From contig JAFRBA010000076.1 in NCBI GenBank assembly GCA_017405115.1, positions 4,331 through 68,330 of the forward strand: 64,000 nt of DNA, written 5' to 3'. Under the pieces are notes generated by a model. The model ran no database searches. It saw only the letters and a list, made by a program, of their open reading frames with translations, and had not been told where the DNA came from. Shown here piece by piece: positions 9,801-18,232 of this stretch (the stretch's first letter is position 1; every line of letters begins with the position of its first letter). The position numbers and the translations under genes are program-made. Source of the DNA: Kiritimatiellia bacterium. Its GTDB lineage: Bacteria; Verrucomicrobiota; Kiritimatiellia; RFP12; UBA1067.

Positions 9801-11025
9801 GCTTGCTGCGGTGCAGACGTGGACGGTCGGCACAGGCGCGTCGCTCGACGTATCTGGCGCGTTGTCGTCGCCGTCGGACTACACCCTTAACGTCGTCGGC
9901 GATGGAACACTGACGCTGCGCGGCGGCAACTCGGCGTTTTCCGGCGCGATGGTGTTCGACGGCTGCACGACCCATGCGAGCGGCAGCGAACCGTTCGGCT
10001 CAAGCAGCGCGACATTCACCACGTCCGGCGCGACGGGCGGAGCAAACGTATACTTCGACGGAGTCACGGTGTCTGCCCCTGTTGTCTGCAACGAAACTCA
10101 CGGAAACCGCTACGGATCGTTTAACTTCGCGGCGAATGTCACTAACGTGTTCAATGGATCGTTCACGTTCACCGGCCTAGCGCGTCCATCGATAAGAGGA
10201 ACCACAATTTTCGCTGGTGGACTCAACCATACATCCGGCAGCCGTCTCATCCCGGCCTACGGTTACGCCGGCACGTTCATTGTGACAAACATTCCCGCGA
10301 AAATCACCGTAGGTCTGCAATGCGACGCAGCCTGCACTTGGAAGTTCTACGCCGCAAGCAACGACTTCGGAACTGTTGGCGCACAGCTCAGCGCGGGGTC
10401 GTCGATGTTCTGTGGAGTGGACTGGGCTCTTGACAACGCAGCGATGCCGTTGATCTTCTGCTACGGCGCCTTTCTCGACATGAACGGACATGATCAGCGC
10501 ATAGGCTCTCTGCGTTTCGCAAACACCGCCAACACTTCGGGGAGCATTCACAGCTCGACAGGCCCTGCGACGCTTTACTTCACGCAGTCCAGTGTCGCGA
10601 CGAACAATGTCACGCGAATCTATGGCGAGGTCAGTCTGGTGAAGGCTGGCGCGTCCGAATTTGCAGTGAACCGTGCAGTCGAGGCGACAGGTGCGCTTGA
10701 TGTGGCGGAGGGCTCGTTTGCGTTCACGTCGTCCGGCTCTTGGGCGAACGCGACGAACGTGACGGTGCGCGGCGCCGGCAGCCTGTCGCTCGCGTCGTCC
10801 GCCGCGTTCAATCGCAAGGTGCACGTCGAAATCGCGGACTCCGGCAAGGTCGTCATCGCAGATGGCGTGGCGCAGCGCGTCGGGATGCTATGCATAAATG
10901 GCGTCCGCATGCCCGGCGGCACGTGGGGTTCGTCCGAGTCTGCTGCGGACAACAAGGACGACGTGCATTTTGCGGGCAAGGGCGTCCTTTCTGTCGCCAG
11001 CGGCTCCATTTTGATTGTGTGGTAG
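6808..11025 (+). CDS. Giant secreted beta-helix-like protein with a 440-residue repeated module
   Basis: 1405 residues, signal peptide at 1-23, good Shine-Dalgarno (AAAAGGAG). A motif of the autotransporter-associated type (TWVGGSGSWNTSANW) starts each module. The key Trp falls at residues 28, 468 and 908, exactly 440 apart each time. Modules 1 and 2 are clear full-length homologues throughout (shared NDIEGL/NDISGL, GSAAATLSG, FGYCE, IDRFDG, PCPATF, LTVGSGGKFTI, EITIPPGMT). The third segment keeps the start motif but diverges, with strand-rich repeats such as LNVVGDGTLTLRGGNSAFSG. No beta-barrel translocator, LPXTG or PEP-CTERM sequence is seen; it ends GSILIVW. It lies between two glycosidases, so a surface polysaccharide-binding or adhesion role is likely but inferred. 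Confidence 0.8.
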   Translation: MKVRKIIVCFAAIAAAAFIRLDAKTCTWVGGSGSWNTSANWQGNEVPANGDVVVIENDTASAVIVNDIEGLTLSQLFVTGSAAATLSGNGVTLTDANAFSNGVASTDMSMPMTLTATSPMLKTYDAMVFRGNITAASATKLTFYYTRAAGYHVQVRGEVNAPNANISIEPNGDVNRLYRTFTFYGKVVAAALFKGYSSNSIRDNIYLGSSENSIPDITAPYANIHCDAANVMTNAILRFGYCEGGSRAYYRLWYYSQKIDRFDGSASTRDNATVWGGEGSYKPVITMEATGDSYCPATFVYNISLVWAPKGNYTLTFGKNRANSNTGTISVNGGKAILAGSASFKNVTALTVAAGAEFQMNSTADSAFQSVSTLTVGSGGKFTIDADASLPFTDGTLNIVAAADSEITIPPGMTVSCASALVDGDYLGGPATTYTGWDNANPGSATRLRCLRGEGHLYVPAHGRTCRWLGGSGSWSDITKWKNSGVPAAGDQVVISNDAASATIVNDISGLSLASIAVIGSAAATLSGSSVTLTEAEAFSNGVAGTVCNMPIAFASSAPYVRTIGNITVGGDLTGTTPTTFNVVLSSSTATTPTITFNGAVNMPNANIRLYRPNQNWNAHNIYFNGVVTAAALMEGMSADAMLRYVRLANSGNSIGTVKAAYPQIICSADNVMRGAALQFGYCEAQSGKFDFGATSQTIDRFDGTIGGQGQGYVSGSGTLTMEATGNCPCPATFQNAVSLVWAPKGNYALTFTNTAISDQPTTGTLSFNGGTATLDGARRFANALAVSVGAGATFICSSTSVGAFASATSLTVGSGGKFTITSGAENPFTDDLMDIVAATNAEITIPSGMTFRCKSFKLGDGYVTGEGAYYTGTDNPNPGTARTIACLRGAGMVYVPYRAPEATASTWTGGGGANESAHLAANWGGTLPDLTEGSLTATFASGGTRADLSGGEKFTGFLFSGVESFEVASSGATPASLYTGGVTCSSAGSFAISSPLSLAAVQTWTVGTGASLDVSGALSSPSDYTLNVVGDGTLTLRGGNSAFSGAMVFDGCTTHASGSEPFGSSSATFTTSGATGGANVYFDGVTVSAPVVCNETHGNRYGSFNFAANVTNVFNGSFTFTGLARPSIRGTTIFAGGLNHTSGSRLIPAYGYAGTFIVTNIPAKITVGLQCDAACTWKFYAASNDFGTVGAQLSAGSSMFCGVDWALDNAAMPLIFCYGAFLDMNGHDQRIGSLRFANTANTSGSIHSSTGPATLYFTQSSVATNNVTRIYGEVSLVKAGASEFAVNRAVEATGALDVAEGSFAFTSSGSWANATNVTVRGAGSLSLASSAAFNRKVHVEIADSGKVVIADGVAQRVGMLCINGVRMPGGTWGSSESAADNKDDVHFAGKGVLSVASGSILIVW

Positions 11026-11032
11026 GTGTGTC

Positions 11033-13555
11033 ATGTCGTCTGCGGCACTTCTCCTTGCGGCAACGCTCATGTCGTTGAACTTCAACGACATGCCTGTTGA
11101 CGATGCGAAGCCTCCGGCGGGATGGATCGCCGGCGACTGGGGCACGATCAAGTGCCGCTACGGCAGCGAGCCGGACGACGCCGGTGGACGCGCCATGCGC
11201 GTAGACCTTCGCGGGATGTTCGGTGGGCAGCTTCAGGTGTTCTCTCCGCCATGGCCGATGTGGCAGGGGAGGTGGTACCGCGTCTCGTTTCGCGTCAAGG
11301 GCTTTGACCATCCCGGCACGGTCGAGACGCTTGTGCGGCAGCGTCCGTATCCATGGCGCGGCTATGCCAAGGGCCCGAAGTTCCGTCCGACGAACGAATG
11401 GAAGAAGTACTCTTTCGTCTGGGAGTCCAAGCACGATGTACAGAGCGACTTCGGCGTAATGTTCGCCACTGGATGCGTCGGTAAGTTCCTGATAGACGAC
11501 CTGACGGTAGAGGAGTTCGCAGAGAACCCAGAGCCGCCGAAGAAGGTCAACGCGAATCCGCCGGTGGAGGGCAACCTCATTCCGCGATCATCGTTCGAGA
11601 CGGAGGGAGACAACTTCTTCGTAGACCGCGTATTCACCGGCAAGGCGTCCGTTGACTGGCAGGACGCGCGCCACTCGCGCGTAGCGGACGCCAAGTTCGG
11701 CAAGTACGCTCTGCACCTTCCGTGGATGCCACTGCCTCGCGGGACGGTGATGTCTGTGCCGATCGACGTAGCGGCTGGACGCCGCTACGTGTTCTCGGCG
11801 TGGGTCAAGGCGCGGAAGCACGGGCCGTGTTCATTCACTCTCGGCGGCAGCGGTGGGAAGTGGAAATTCGGAAAGTCCTTCAATGTCGCGCAGGACGGCG
11901 AATGGCATCTCTGCGAAGTCGCGACGCCACCAGTTCCGGACGATGTGTGCGACGTGATTCTCTCGTTCTCCGCGCCGAACGGACATGACGTTGCCGTGGA
12001 CGGGATGTTCTTTGGAATAGGTGAGAAGTCCGCGGCATGGAAACCCGCGAGGCCATGTGAGGTTGAATTGGCGTTCGACGTGGCGAATCCGGATGAAACT
12101 CCGTCCGTCGTCGAGTGGGGGAAGCCATTTCCACTGCGACTCGCGGCGTATTTGGCCGATGGTGGCGGGACGCGGGAGATTTGCGGCGAGTTGACAGCTA
12201 CGGCGTTTTCCGGAAAGGTGACGGCACGGCGGAAAGTCGTGTTGGCTGCGGACGGCTCGCCGTTGCGGATGGACTTCGATCCTGGCGCGAACGGGCTGTT
12301 CCGCATCGAGTTCCGTCCCGACGACCCGTCGGTCGCCGCCCCATGTGAGAAGGTGATGGCGCGTCTGCCGCCGCCGAGGATGACGGGCGAGAAGGGGCGT
12401 TTTGGTTCGCATTTCAGGGTGTGCCGCTATTTTCTCAACTACGCGAGGGCGCTTGGGTTCACGTGGCAGCGACTGCACGACTGCTCTCACATCTGCAAGA
12501 TGAGCGGAGGCAACCCAGAGCCTGGCAAGCACGTCTGGTTCGACGAGCAGGTGGACGCGATGCGGTCGGCGGGGCTTTCGATACTCGCGCTCCCCGACGC
12601 TCCGCCGCGCTGGGCCGCGCCGACGAACGAGGTCGGCAAGTACATGTACGACGCCAAGGCGTTCGGCGAGTGGTGCGAAGCGGCGGCCGCGCACTATCGT
12701 GGCAGGATCAAGTACTGGGAGGTGTGGAACGAACCGTACATCAGCGGCTACTTCTTCCGAGGGACGGCGGAGGAGTTCGGGCCGGTGTTCAACGCGGGCG
12801 CGGCGGGCCTGCGGCGCGGCAATCCGGATGCCAAGGTGGTCGGCTGGTGCACGGAGCTCTCGTCGCCGCAGTACGTCTTGCCGTTCATGCGGAAGCATCC
12901 CTTGGAGCTGAAGCCCGACGTCAACTCCGTCCATTACTATTTCACGGACGTTCCTGGGGCCGGTGAATGCGGCAGCGGAACTCTTATGGAGAGGATGAAG
13001 AAAACATGGGGCGAGTATGCCGCAGGCGAGATATGGAACACCGAGGGGAATATGGGGACGCCTGACAAAAGCTTCTATTCGTTCGCGAAGGTGCCGCGGG
13101 AAGAACTGGAGCGTGGTGCGGCGTTCGGCGTCAGGTGCTGGGCCGACACGTTCGCGTCCGGCGTGTCGAAGATGTTCCTCTACGCTTGCTTCAACACCGA
13201 CGGGCCGCGGGTACACGGGCTCATGAATCTTGCGGACTACGACCGCGCCGTCACGCCCATCGCGGCGGCGACGGCGGTGACGGCCTATTTCATTGATGCG
13301 CTGGAGCCTACGGGCCAGGTGCGGACCACTGGCGGACGCAAGGTCGCGAACTTCGCGGGCGACGGGCGCATGGTGGCCGTCGTCTGGGATGATGTGCTGG
13401 AGCCAGGCCAGACGAAGATAAACCTCAGGTCTTTGCCGGATGGAACACGCGTCTACGATGCGATGGGCAATGATCTGACGTCCTGCGGGCTTGCCGAAGC
13501 CGAGGTCGGCCTCGTTCCGCTTTTCGCCGTTCGCCCGTCTCGGCGGTTGCGTTAG
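11033..13555 (+). CDS. Secreted clan GH-A-like glycoside hydrolase with N-terminal carbohydrate-binding-like domains
   Basis: 840 residues from the ATG at 11033. A TTG six codons upstream (11015) is possible but lies inside the previous gene. A short hydrophobic start (SSAALLLAATLMSL) may be the signal. Residues about 10-330 contain two CBM4/9- or GBD-like beta-sandwich domains (MRVDLRGMFGGQLQVFSPPW, WYRVSFRVKG; later YALHLPWMPL, YVFSAWVKARKHGPCSF). The C-terminal half is a TIM barrel with YWEVWNEPYISGYF (acid/base Glu about 567) and EIWNTEGNMG (nucleophile Glu about 671), the paired glutamates of clan GH-A families such as GH39, GH5 or GH30. It starts 7 bp after the giant protein stops, so it is the distal gene of locus A. 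Substrate unknown. Confidence 0.85.
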   Translation: MSSAALLLAATLMSLNFNDMPVDDAKPPAGWIAGDWGTIKCRYGSEPDDAGGRAMRVDLRGMFGGQLQVFSPPWPMWQGRWYRVSFRVKGFDHPGTVETLVRQRPYPWRGYAKGPKFRPTNEWKKYSFVWESKHDVQSDFGVMFATGCVGKFLIDDLTVEEFAENPEPPKKVNANPPVEGNLIPRSSFETEGDNFFVDRVFTGKASVDWQDARHSRVADAKFGKYALHLPWMPLPRGTVMSVPIDVAAGRRYVFSAWVKARKHGPCSFTLGGSGGKWKFGKSFNVAQDGEWHLCEVATPPVPDDVCDVILSFSAPNGHDVAVDGMFFGIGEKSAAWKPARPCEVELAFDVANPDETPSVVEWGKPFPLRLAAYLADGGGTREICGELTATAFSGKVTARRKVVLAADGSPLRMDFDPGANGLFRIEFRPDDPSVAAPCEKVMARLPPPRMTGEKGRFGSHFRVCRYFLNYARALGFTWQRLHDCSHICKMSGGNPEPGKHVWFDEQVDAMRSAGLSILALPDAPPRWAAPTNEVGKYMYDAKAFGEWCEAAAAHYRGRIKYWEVWNEPYISGYFFRGTAEEFGPVFNAGAAGLRRGNPDAKVVGWCTELSSPQYVLPFMRKHPLELKPDVNSVHYYFTDVPGAGECGSGTLMERMKKTWGEYAAGEIWNTEGNMGTPDKSFYSFAKVPREELERGAAFGVRCWADTFASGVSKMFLYACFNTDGPRVHGLMNLADYDRAVTPIAAATAVTAYFIDALEPTGQVRTTGGRKVANFAGDGRMVAVVWDDVLEPGQTKINLRSLPDGTRVYDAMGNDLTSCGLAEAEVGLVPLFAVRPSRRLR

Positions 13556-13580
13556 TCGACGTTTCTAAACAAGGGAATAG

Positions 13581-13988
13581 CTTAAGGACTTCAGGCGCAT
13601 CGTCGACGCCTGCCATGCGTGGGGGCTGAAGGTCATCGCCTACCAGGGATACGAGATTTCGCCGCTTGATCCCATCTGGGAGGAGCATGGAGAGGAATGG
13701 ATCACCCGCGACGCGAAAGGCGGATACAGCGACCTGTGGTACCGGGAGCCGGCGCAGCGAGACTACCGCGGCTGCTACAACTGTGGGTTCAAGAATGTCT
13801 GGCTGGAGCGCCTGATGAAGGCATACGACACACTCGGCCTCGACGGAGTGTATCTCGACGGGACGGCGTCGCCGCTTTCGTGCGCGAACACTCGGCATGG
13901 CTGCGGGATGAAGGACTCCTCCGGCACGTTGCGCGAGACACATCCGATCTTCTCGACCCGCGAGCAGATGAAGGCTGTCTGCCGTTGA
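13581..13988 (+). pseudogene. Remnant of a TIM-barrel glycosidase-like gene (5' and 3' truncated)
   Basis: An open frame of 135 codons without a plausible start encodes FRRIVDACHAWGLKVIAYQG, then YEISPLDPIWEEHGEEW, RGCYNCGFKNVWLERLMKAY, and DTLGLDGVYLDGTASPLSCA followed by NTRHGCG. It ends with TGA at 13986-13988. This is the core of a TIM barrel, with the acidic YLDGT strand end typical of glycosidase-like families (DUF6067/GH123-related is a possibility). It begins right after an in-frame stop, with no promoter or Shine-Dalgarno, and stops before a complete barrel could form. It follows locus A directly and is best read as a decayed last gene of that operon. Confidence 0.7.
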
Positions 13989-14111
13989 TCCGTTCGACGA
14001 AAATGCTGTCTGGGCCGGCACTGGCGGCAACTCCGCGTTCCGCACGGTTCTGCCGTGAACTCTCGTCTAAGCCGCCCCCGGCGGCAGATAGCAACCCCAG
14101 GGGAAAAATGG

Positions 14112-14117
14112 TATAAT
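14112..14117 (+). promoter_or_regulatory. Extended -10 promoter, probably leaderless, for the DUF6922 gene
   Basis: AAAATGGTATAATACGGGC followed at once by ATG 14124. The distance from the -10 to the start codon is 6 nt, so transcription should begin at or next to the A of the start codon. The 19 bases 14110-14128 match 14541-14559 (the nadE promoter/start) at 18 of 19 positions. Confidence 0.75.
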
Positions 14118-14123
14118 ACGGGC

Positions 14124-14390
14124 ATGAAAAGCGACAGGGAGAAATTCATCGACGAGCACAAGGCGCTCTTTTGGTATACGCCGGACGCGGACAAGCGCGG
14201 CGTGAGTGATGAATTACTTGTCGAAACGATTCTCAACGACGGCACGCTCGACGACTTTCGCGAACTGAAGCGCATTTTGACACCGAGGCGTCTTGCGCAT
14301 GTGTTCTTTTCCGCAACCGGGCGCAAGGCCGGCAACTACTATCCGGAGATTCGCAACTTCTTTTCTCTCGCGTTGAGGCGGTATGCATGA
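14124..14390 (+). CDS. Small DUF6922-like protein, probable antitoxin of an AbiEii-type pair
   Basis: 88 residues, [20 protein letters not shown] and so on. It has the LFWYTPD start, a predicted helical [19 protein letters not shown] segment and a [13 protein letters not shown] segment that resemble DUF6922-type proteins found immediately before nucleotidyltransferase toxins. The start is fixed by the -10 element 6 nt upstream; a longer reading would translate the promoter. The stop overlaps the start of a truncated AbiEii-like gene (14383), a typical toxin-antitoxin arrangement. Since the partner is broken, this may be an orphan antitoxin. Family assignment is by motif and context only. Confidence 0.6.
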   Translation: MKSDREKFIDEHKALFWYTPDADKRGVSDELLVETILNDGTLDDFRELKRILTPRRLAHVFFSATGRKAGNYYPEIRNFFSLALRRYA

Positions 14391-14547
14391 AGAAATACTG
14401 AATGCGGCACAGCAAAGTCTTCTCCCGTTGATGTCGCAGTTTCGCCGGGAATACTACCTTGTCGGCGGCACTGCAATCGCCTTGCATATTGGGCATCGCC
14501 GTTCGTCGTGCGCCCGGCAGCTCTGCGCCGGCCGGATTTTGGTATAA
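14383..14547 (+). pseudogene. Truncated AbiEii-type nucleotidyltransferase toxin
   Basis: 54 codons from the ATG at 14383, overlapping the preceding stop. It encodes [20 protein letters not shown] and then [11 protein letters not shown]. The [17 protein letters not shown] segment is the signature that opens AbiEii/AbiGii nucleotidyltransferases, where it is normally followed by the catalytic DxD residues. Here the similarity ends right after HRRSS, and the frame runs into the nadE promoter and stops at its TATAAT. Most of the gene (usually 200-300 residues) is therefore missing and the product should be inactive. Confidence 0.7.
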
Positions 14548-14548
14548 T
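14543..14548 (+). promoter_or_regulatory. Extended -10 promoter, probably leaderless, for the NAD synthetase gene
   Basis: ATTTTGGTATAATACGGCC then ATG 14555, with 6 nt between the -10 and the start codon and no Shine-Dalgarno. Its sequence is almost a copy of the element at 14110-14128. Confidence 0.75.
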
Positions 14549-14554
14549 ACGGCC

Positions 14555-15580
14555 ATGAAGAAAGATCTCGGTTGTCTCGCGTCCCACCGCGCGTATCTAG
14601 GGAAGCCGCCCAAGAAGGGCGGGACTGAGCCGTTCCCGTGCCGTCCGGCGGACGTGTTCGCGAAGCAGGTCGCCGGCCTCGCCGCGCGCCTGCGGTTCCT
14701 GCGCTGCCGCGACGTCGTCGTGGGCCTTTCAGGCGGGCTGGACTCCACCCTCGCGCTTCTCGTCTGCGTCGCCGCGTTCGACCGCCTCGGGCTCGACCGC
14801 CGAGGAATCCACGCCATCACCATGCCCGGCTTCGGCACGTCCAGGCGCACCAGGGGCAACGCCGGCCGCCTTGCGGACGGGCTCGGCGTGCCGCTGGAGA
14901 CGATATCCATCGCGGCAGCCTGCCGGCGGCACTTGCGCGACATCGGCCACGACGGGCGCACGCCCGACGTGACGTTCGAGAACGCGCAGGCCAGGATGAG
15001 GACGCTCGTCCTCATGGACAGGGCCAACATGGTCGGCGGCATCGTGGTGGGAACCGGCGACATGAGCGAGATCGCGCTGGGCTGGTGCACGTTCAACGGC
15101 GACCACATGTCGATGTTCGGCGTCAACAGCGGCGTGCCGAAGACGATAGTCCGCAGGGTCTGCGAGTGGTGGGCGGGGGAAGAGGAAAGGAAGAAGGAAG
15201 AAGGAAAAGCGGGGATGGGGAATGGGGCGCTGGCGGCGGCGGCGATACGCGACATCGTCGCCACCCCGGTCTCGCCCGAGCTGGTGAAGGGGCAGGTCAC
15301 CGAGGACAAGATCGGCCCGTACGAGCTGCACGACTTCTTCCTCTGGAACTTCATAGTCAACGAGATGGGGTCGAAGGACCTGCTGAAGGCCGCGGCGCGG
15401 CGCTTCGGCGACGCATACTCCGCGGAGACGGTGGCCCGCACGCTCAAGACCTTCATGCACAGGTTCTTCACCCAGGCGTTCAAGCGCAACTGCGCGCCGG
15501 ACGGCGTGCGCGTCTTCGGTTTCGACCTTTCGCCGCACGGCTGGTGGATTCCGTCCGACATAGGGATCGTGCGGGTCTGA
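14555..15580 (+). CDS. nadE: NAD+ synthetase domain protein lacking the N-terminal glutaminase domain
   Basis: 341 residues. The PP-loop pyrophosphatase motif [17 protein letters not shown], then [34 protein letters not shown], and [12 protein letters not shown] with [18 protein letters not shown] match the synthetase half of glutamine-dependent NAD synthetases. The enzyme makes NAD+ from deamido-NAD+, ATP and ammonia. The usual ~300-residue nitrilase-like glutaminase domain is absent: the protein starts just before the linker ([15 protein letters not shown]). It also carries a low-complexity insertion ([16 protein letters not shown], bases about 15178-15228) just before the conserved TPVSPEL segment. 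Start chosen by the promoter 6 nt upstream. It may use free ammonia, or may be a truncated copy. Confidence 0.85.
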   Translation: MKKDLGCLASHRAYLGKPPKKGGTEPFPCRPADVFAKQVAGLAARLRFLRCRDVVVGLSGGLDSTLALLVCVAAFDRLGLDRRGIHAITMPGFGTSRRTRGNAGRLADGLGVPLETISIAAACRRHLRDIGHDGRTPDVTFENAQARMRTLVLMDRANMVGGIVVGTGDMSEIALGWCTFNGDHMSMFGVNSGVPKTIVRRVCEWWAGEEERKKEEGKAGMGNGALAAAAIRDIVATPVSPELVKGQVTEDKIGPYELHDFFLWNFIVNEMGSKDLLKAAARRFGDAYSAETVARTLKTFMHRFFTQAFKRNCAPDGVRVFGFDLSPHGWWIPSDIGIVRV

Positions 15581-15606
15581 AATGCCGCCCCGGTCGCTTG
15601 TGGCAT

Positions 15607-15635
15607 TTGACTATTCGGCGTTTTTGCGGTATACT
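15607..15635 (+). promoter_or_regulatory. Promoter of the FucP-like permease gene
   Basis: TTGACT at 15607-15612, 17-bp spacer, TATACT at 15630-15635. The leader is about 37 nt before the ATG at 15679, with CAGGAG as Shine-Dalgarno. Confidence 0.8.
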
Positions 15636-15678
15636 TTCCACACAAAGCACTAATCAGGCAATCAGGAGTTCCTAAAAC

Positions 15679-16980
15679 ATGGAAAAGAAAGAGTCTGCGT
15701 CGGGCGGCGTCTTCGCGATAGCGACGATGTTCGCGTTGTTCTTCATGATCGCGTTCGTAACCAACTTCGCGAGCCCGATGGGGGTCATCGCGAAGAACCA
15801 GTTCAACGCCTCCAATGCGTTGTCGCAGCTCGGAAACGCCGCGAACTTCATCGCCTACCTGTTCATGGGCATCCCGGGCGGGCTCATCCTGAAGCGCAAG
15901 GGCTACAAGTTCACCGCCCTCGTCGCGGTGGCGGTTGGCTTCGCGGGCGTGGGCGTGCAGCTCGTGTCGGGCTACATAAGCTCGTTCCCCGTGTACGTCC
16001 TCGGCGCGTTCATCGCCGGCTTCTCGATGTGCCTTCTCAATCTCGTGGTGAACCCGATGCTCAACACTCTCGGCGGCGGCGGCAACAAGGGCAACCAGCT
16101 CGTGCAGTTCGGCTGCTCGCTCAACTCGGTCGGCGCGACGCTCTCCCCGGCCGTGCTGGGCTGGCTCATCGGCGAGATCACGAAGGACACGGCCTTCATC
16201 AAGGCCGCCCCCGCCCTGATGATCGCGATGGGCATATTCGCGGTCGCGTTCCTGATCGTCGCGTTCTCGAGGATCCCCGAGCCGCACATGGAGACGGCCG
16301 AGGAGAAGGCCGCGCGCCTCTCCGGCCGGACGTCCGTGCTGGGCGACATCGCCGAGACGCTCAAGTTCCGCCACTTCACGTTTGGCGCGATCGCCATCTT
16401 CTTCTACATCGTGATCGAGGTCGGCGTGCCTTCCATGGGCTTCCTGTACATGACCGACTGCGTCAAGAACGAGGCGGGCGAGATCGTCTCGCGCGGCCCG
16501 GGCTATGTCGGCGGCGCGATTGCAGGCGTCGTCTGCGGCGCGTACTGGTTCCTGATGATGTGCGGGCGTCTCCTCGGCGGAGTCGTCGGCGGCAAGGTCT
16601 CGTCGCGCGTGCAGGTGTCGTTCCTCGCGACACTCGGCATAGGCCTGCTGGTGGCGGCCATGTTCGCGCCCGTGAAGATGGTCACGCTCTTCGGCTATCA
16701 GTTCCCGCTTTCGATGGCGTTCATGGTGGCGGTCGGCCTCTGCACGTCCGTCATGTGGGGCGGCATCTTCAACATGGCGGCGGAGGGCCTAGGCAAGTAC
16801 GTGCCGATGGGGTCGGGCATTTTCATGGCGATGGTCTTCGGCGGCATCCTCATCCCGGTGCAGGGCCTTCTGGCCGACAAGATCGGCATTCTCAGCAGCT
16901 ACTGGCTGTCGATCGGCTTGCTTGCCTACGTGTTGTTCTACGCGCTTGTGCTGTCGAAGCCCGTCAGGAGGGAGGGTTGA
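15679..16980 (+). CDS. Sugar:H+ symporter of the MFS FucP family
   Basis: 433 residues with about 12 hydrophobic segments. The N-terminal [20 protein letters not shown] and [14 protein letters not shown] loop, and the [20 protein letters not shown] segment with [19 protein letters not shown], resemble the FucP/glucose-galactose permease branch. It should import a hexose or fucose across the inner membrane with protons. It has its own consensus promoter and is followed 52 bp later by galactokinase, which suggests galactose uptake followed by phosphorylation. Substrate specificity is inferred from this neighbour only. Confidence 0.85.
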   Translation: MEKKESASGGVFAIATMFALFFMIAFVTNFASPMGVIAKNQFNASNALSQLGNAANFIAYLFMGIPGGLILKRKGYKFTALVAVAVGFAGVGVQLVSGYISSFPVYVLGAFIAGFSMCLLNLVVNPMLNTLGGGGNKGNQLVQFGCSLNSVGATLSPAVLGWLIGEITKDTAFIKAAPALMIAMGIFAVAFLIVAFSRIPEPHMETAEEKAARLSGRTSVLGDIAETLKFRHFTFGAIAIFFYIVIEVGVPSMGFLYMTDCVKNEAGEIVSRGPGYVGGAIAGVVCGAYWFLMMCGRLLGGVVGGKVSSRVQVSFLATLGIGLLVAAMFAPVKMVTLFGYQFPLSMAFMVAVGLCTSVMWGGIFNMAAEGLGKYVPMGSGIFMAMVFGGILIPVQGLLADKIGILSSYWLSIGLLAYVLFYALVLSKPVRREG

Positions 16981-16983
16981 GGG

Positions 16984-17019
16984 GTTTGAGAAGTTTGAGA
17001 GGTTTGAAAAGTTTGAATT
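16984..17019 (+). repeat. 9-nt tandem repeat (GTTTGAGAA type), four units, intergenic
   Basis: Units GTTTGAGAA, GTTTGAGAG, GTTTGAAAA and GTTTGAATT run back to back between the permease stop and the galactokinase Shine-Dalgarno (GGAGG at 17021-17025). The unit is the reverse complement of the CTCAAACYT unit found in frame inside the genes at 53873 and 55092. Confidence 0.85.
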
Positions 17020-17032
17020 TGGAGGTTTCGGG

Positions 17033-18208
17033 ATGCTAAACAAGGAAGTTTACGACAAGGTTGTCGCCGAGTTCGCGGCGAAGTTCGGGGCGGCTCCGGA
17101 AGTCGTGGCCTATGCGCCGGGGCGCATCGAGGTTCTCGGCAACCACACCGACTACAACGAGGGCTACGTCTTTTCGGCGGCCATCGACAAAGGGACCTTC
17201 TTCGCGGCCTCGCTGGCCGACGACGACAAGGTTACGCTGGTCGCGCTCGACATGGGCGAAACCTACGAGACCACGCTCGCGGCGGTCGCCAAGGTCGAGT
17301 CCGGCGCGACTTGGGCCAACTACCCGCTGGGCACGTTCAACTGGCTCTTCGGCGGCGAGCCCGCGAAGGCCGGCAAGGGCTTCAAGGCCGTCTTCGGCGG
17401 CAACATCCCGCTCGGCGCGGGCCTCTCGTCGTCCGCGGCGCTCGAGATGGCCACGGCCCTTGCGCTGCAGAAGCTGTACGGCACGTCCTTCGGCAAGACG
17501 GAGCTCGCGAAGATCGGCCAGAAGGCGGAGCACACGTTCGCGGGGTGCCCGTGCGGGCTTCTCGACCAGGCCTCGTCGATGTACGGGCAGGCCGGGGCCC
17601 TCGTGAAGAGCGACTTCAGGTCGAACGAGTTCGAGTCTGTCAAGATGGGCGACGGGGTCGCGTTCATGATGGTGAAGTCGAACGCGAAGCACGCGCTTGT
17701 GGACGGTGCGTACGCGAGCCGCCGGAAGGCGTGCGAAGACGCCGCTAGGCACTTCGCGGGCGTGCTCAGGAAGCCCGTCACGCACCTTCGCGACGTCACG
17801 ATGGCGGAGTGGGTGCTGTACCACGACGGGCTGGACGAGACGACGGCGCGGCGCGCGGTGCACCCGATAGGCGAGGACGAGCGCGTCCTGCAGGGCGCGG
17901 CGCTCCTGGAGAAGGGCGACCTCAAGGGCTTTGGCGCGCTCATGTACGACTCCCACGAGTCGAGCCGCAGGTGGTTCGAGAACTCGTGCGAGGAGCTTGA
18001 CGCGATCGTGGACGCCGCGAAGGGCATTCCCGAGGTCTACGGAGCCCGTCTCTCCGGCGGCGGGTTCGGCGGCAGCTGCTGCCTTCTCGTCGACCCTGCG
18101 GCGGCGGATTCGATCGCGGCGAAGATCGCCGCGGCGTACAAGGCGAAGTTCGGCGACGAGCCGGCGTGCTCGCTCATCAAGCCGTCCGAGGGCGCCAGGA
18201 TCGTCTGA
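17033..18208 (+). CDS. galK: Galactokinase
   Basis: 391 residues. GHMP-kinase signatures are in order: APGRIEVLGNHTDYNEGYVF (galactokinase substrate motif, residues about 25-44), the ATP-binding loop GNIPLGAGLSSSAALEMATA (about 123-142) and the C-terminal ARLSGGGFGGSCCLL. It phosphorylates galactose at C1 in the cytoplasm, the first step of the Leloir pathway. The start at 17033 is set by GGAGG 7 nt upstream; a longer in-frame reading merely translates the 9-nt repeats. It probably forms a unit with the permease upstream. No galT or galE gene is in the window. Confidence 0.95.
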   Translation: MLNKEVYDKVVAEFAAKFGAAPEVVAYAPGRIEVLGNHTDYNEGYVFSAAIDKGTFFAASLADDDKVTLVALDMGETYETTLAAVAKVESGATWANYPLGTFNWLFGGEPAKAGKGFKAVFGGNIPLGAGLSSSAALEMATALALQKLYGTSFGKTELAKIGQKAEHTFAGCPCGLLDQASSMYGQAGALVKSDFRSNEFESVKMGDGVAFMMVKSNAKHALVDGAYASRRKACEDAARHFAGVLRKPVTHLRDVTMAEWVLYHDGLDETTARRAVHPIGEDERVLQGAALLEKGDLKGFGALMYDSHESSRRWFENSCEELDAIVDAAKGIPEVYGARLSGGGFGGSCCLLVDPAAADSIAAKIAAAYKAKFGDEPACSLIKPSEGARIV

Positions 18209-18232
18209 CACACAAAGGGAGGTCTCAACACT

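Noticed and set aside
6808..11025. Classical type V autotransporter
   Set aside because: Passenger-like repeats are present but no C-terminal beta-barrel domain is seen in either giant protein.
14233..16374. Long minus-strand ORF (over 700 codons) opposite nadE and the permease
   Set aside because: It lies antisense to well-recognised genes and has the Arg/Ala/His-rich composition of a GC-rich shadow frame.
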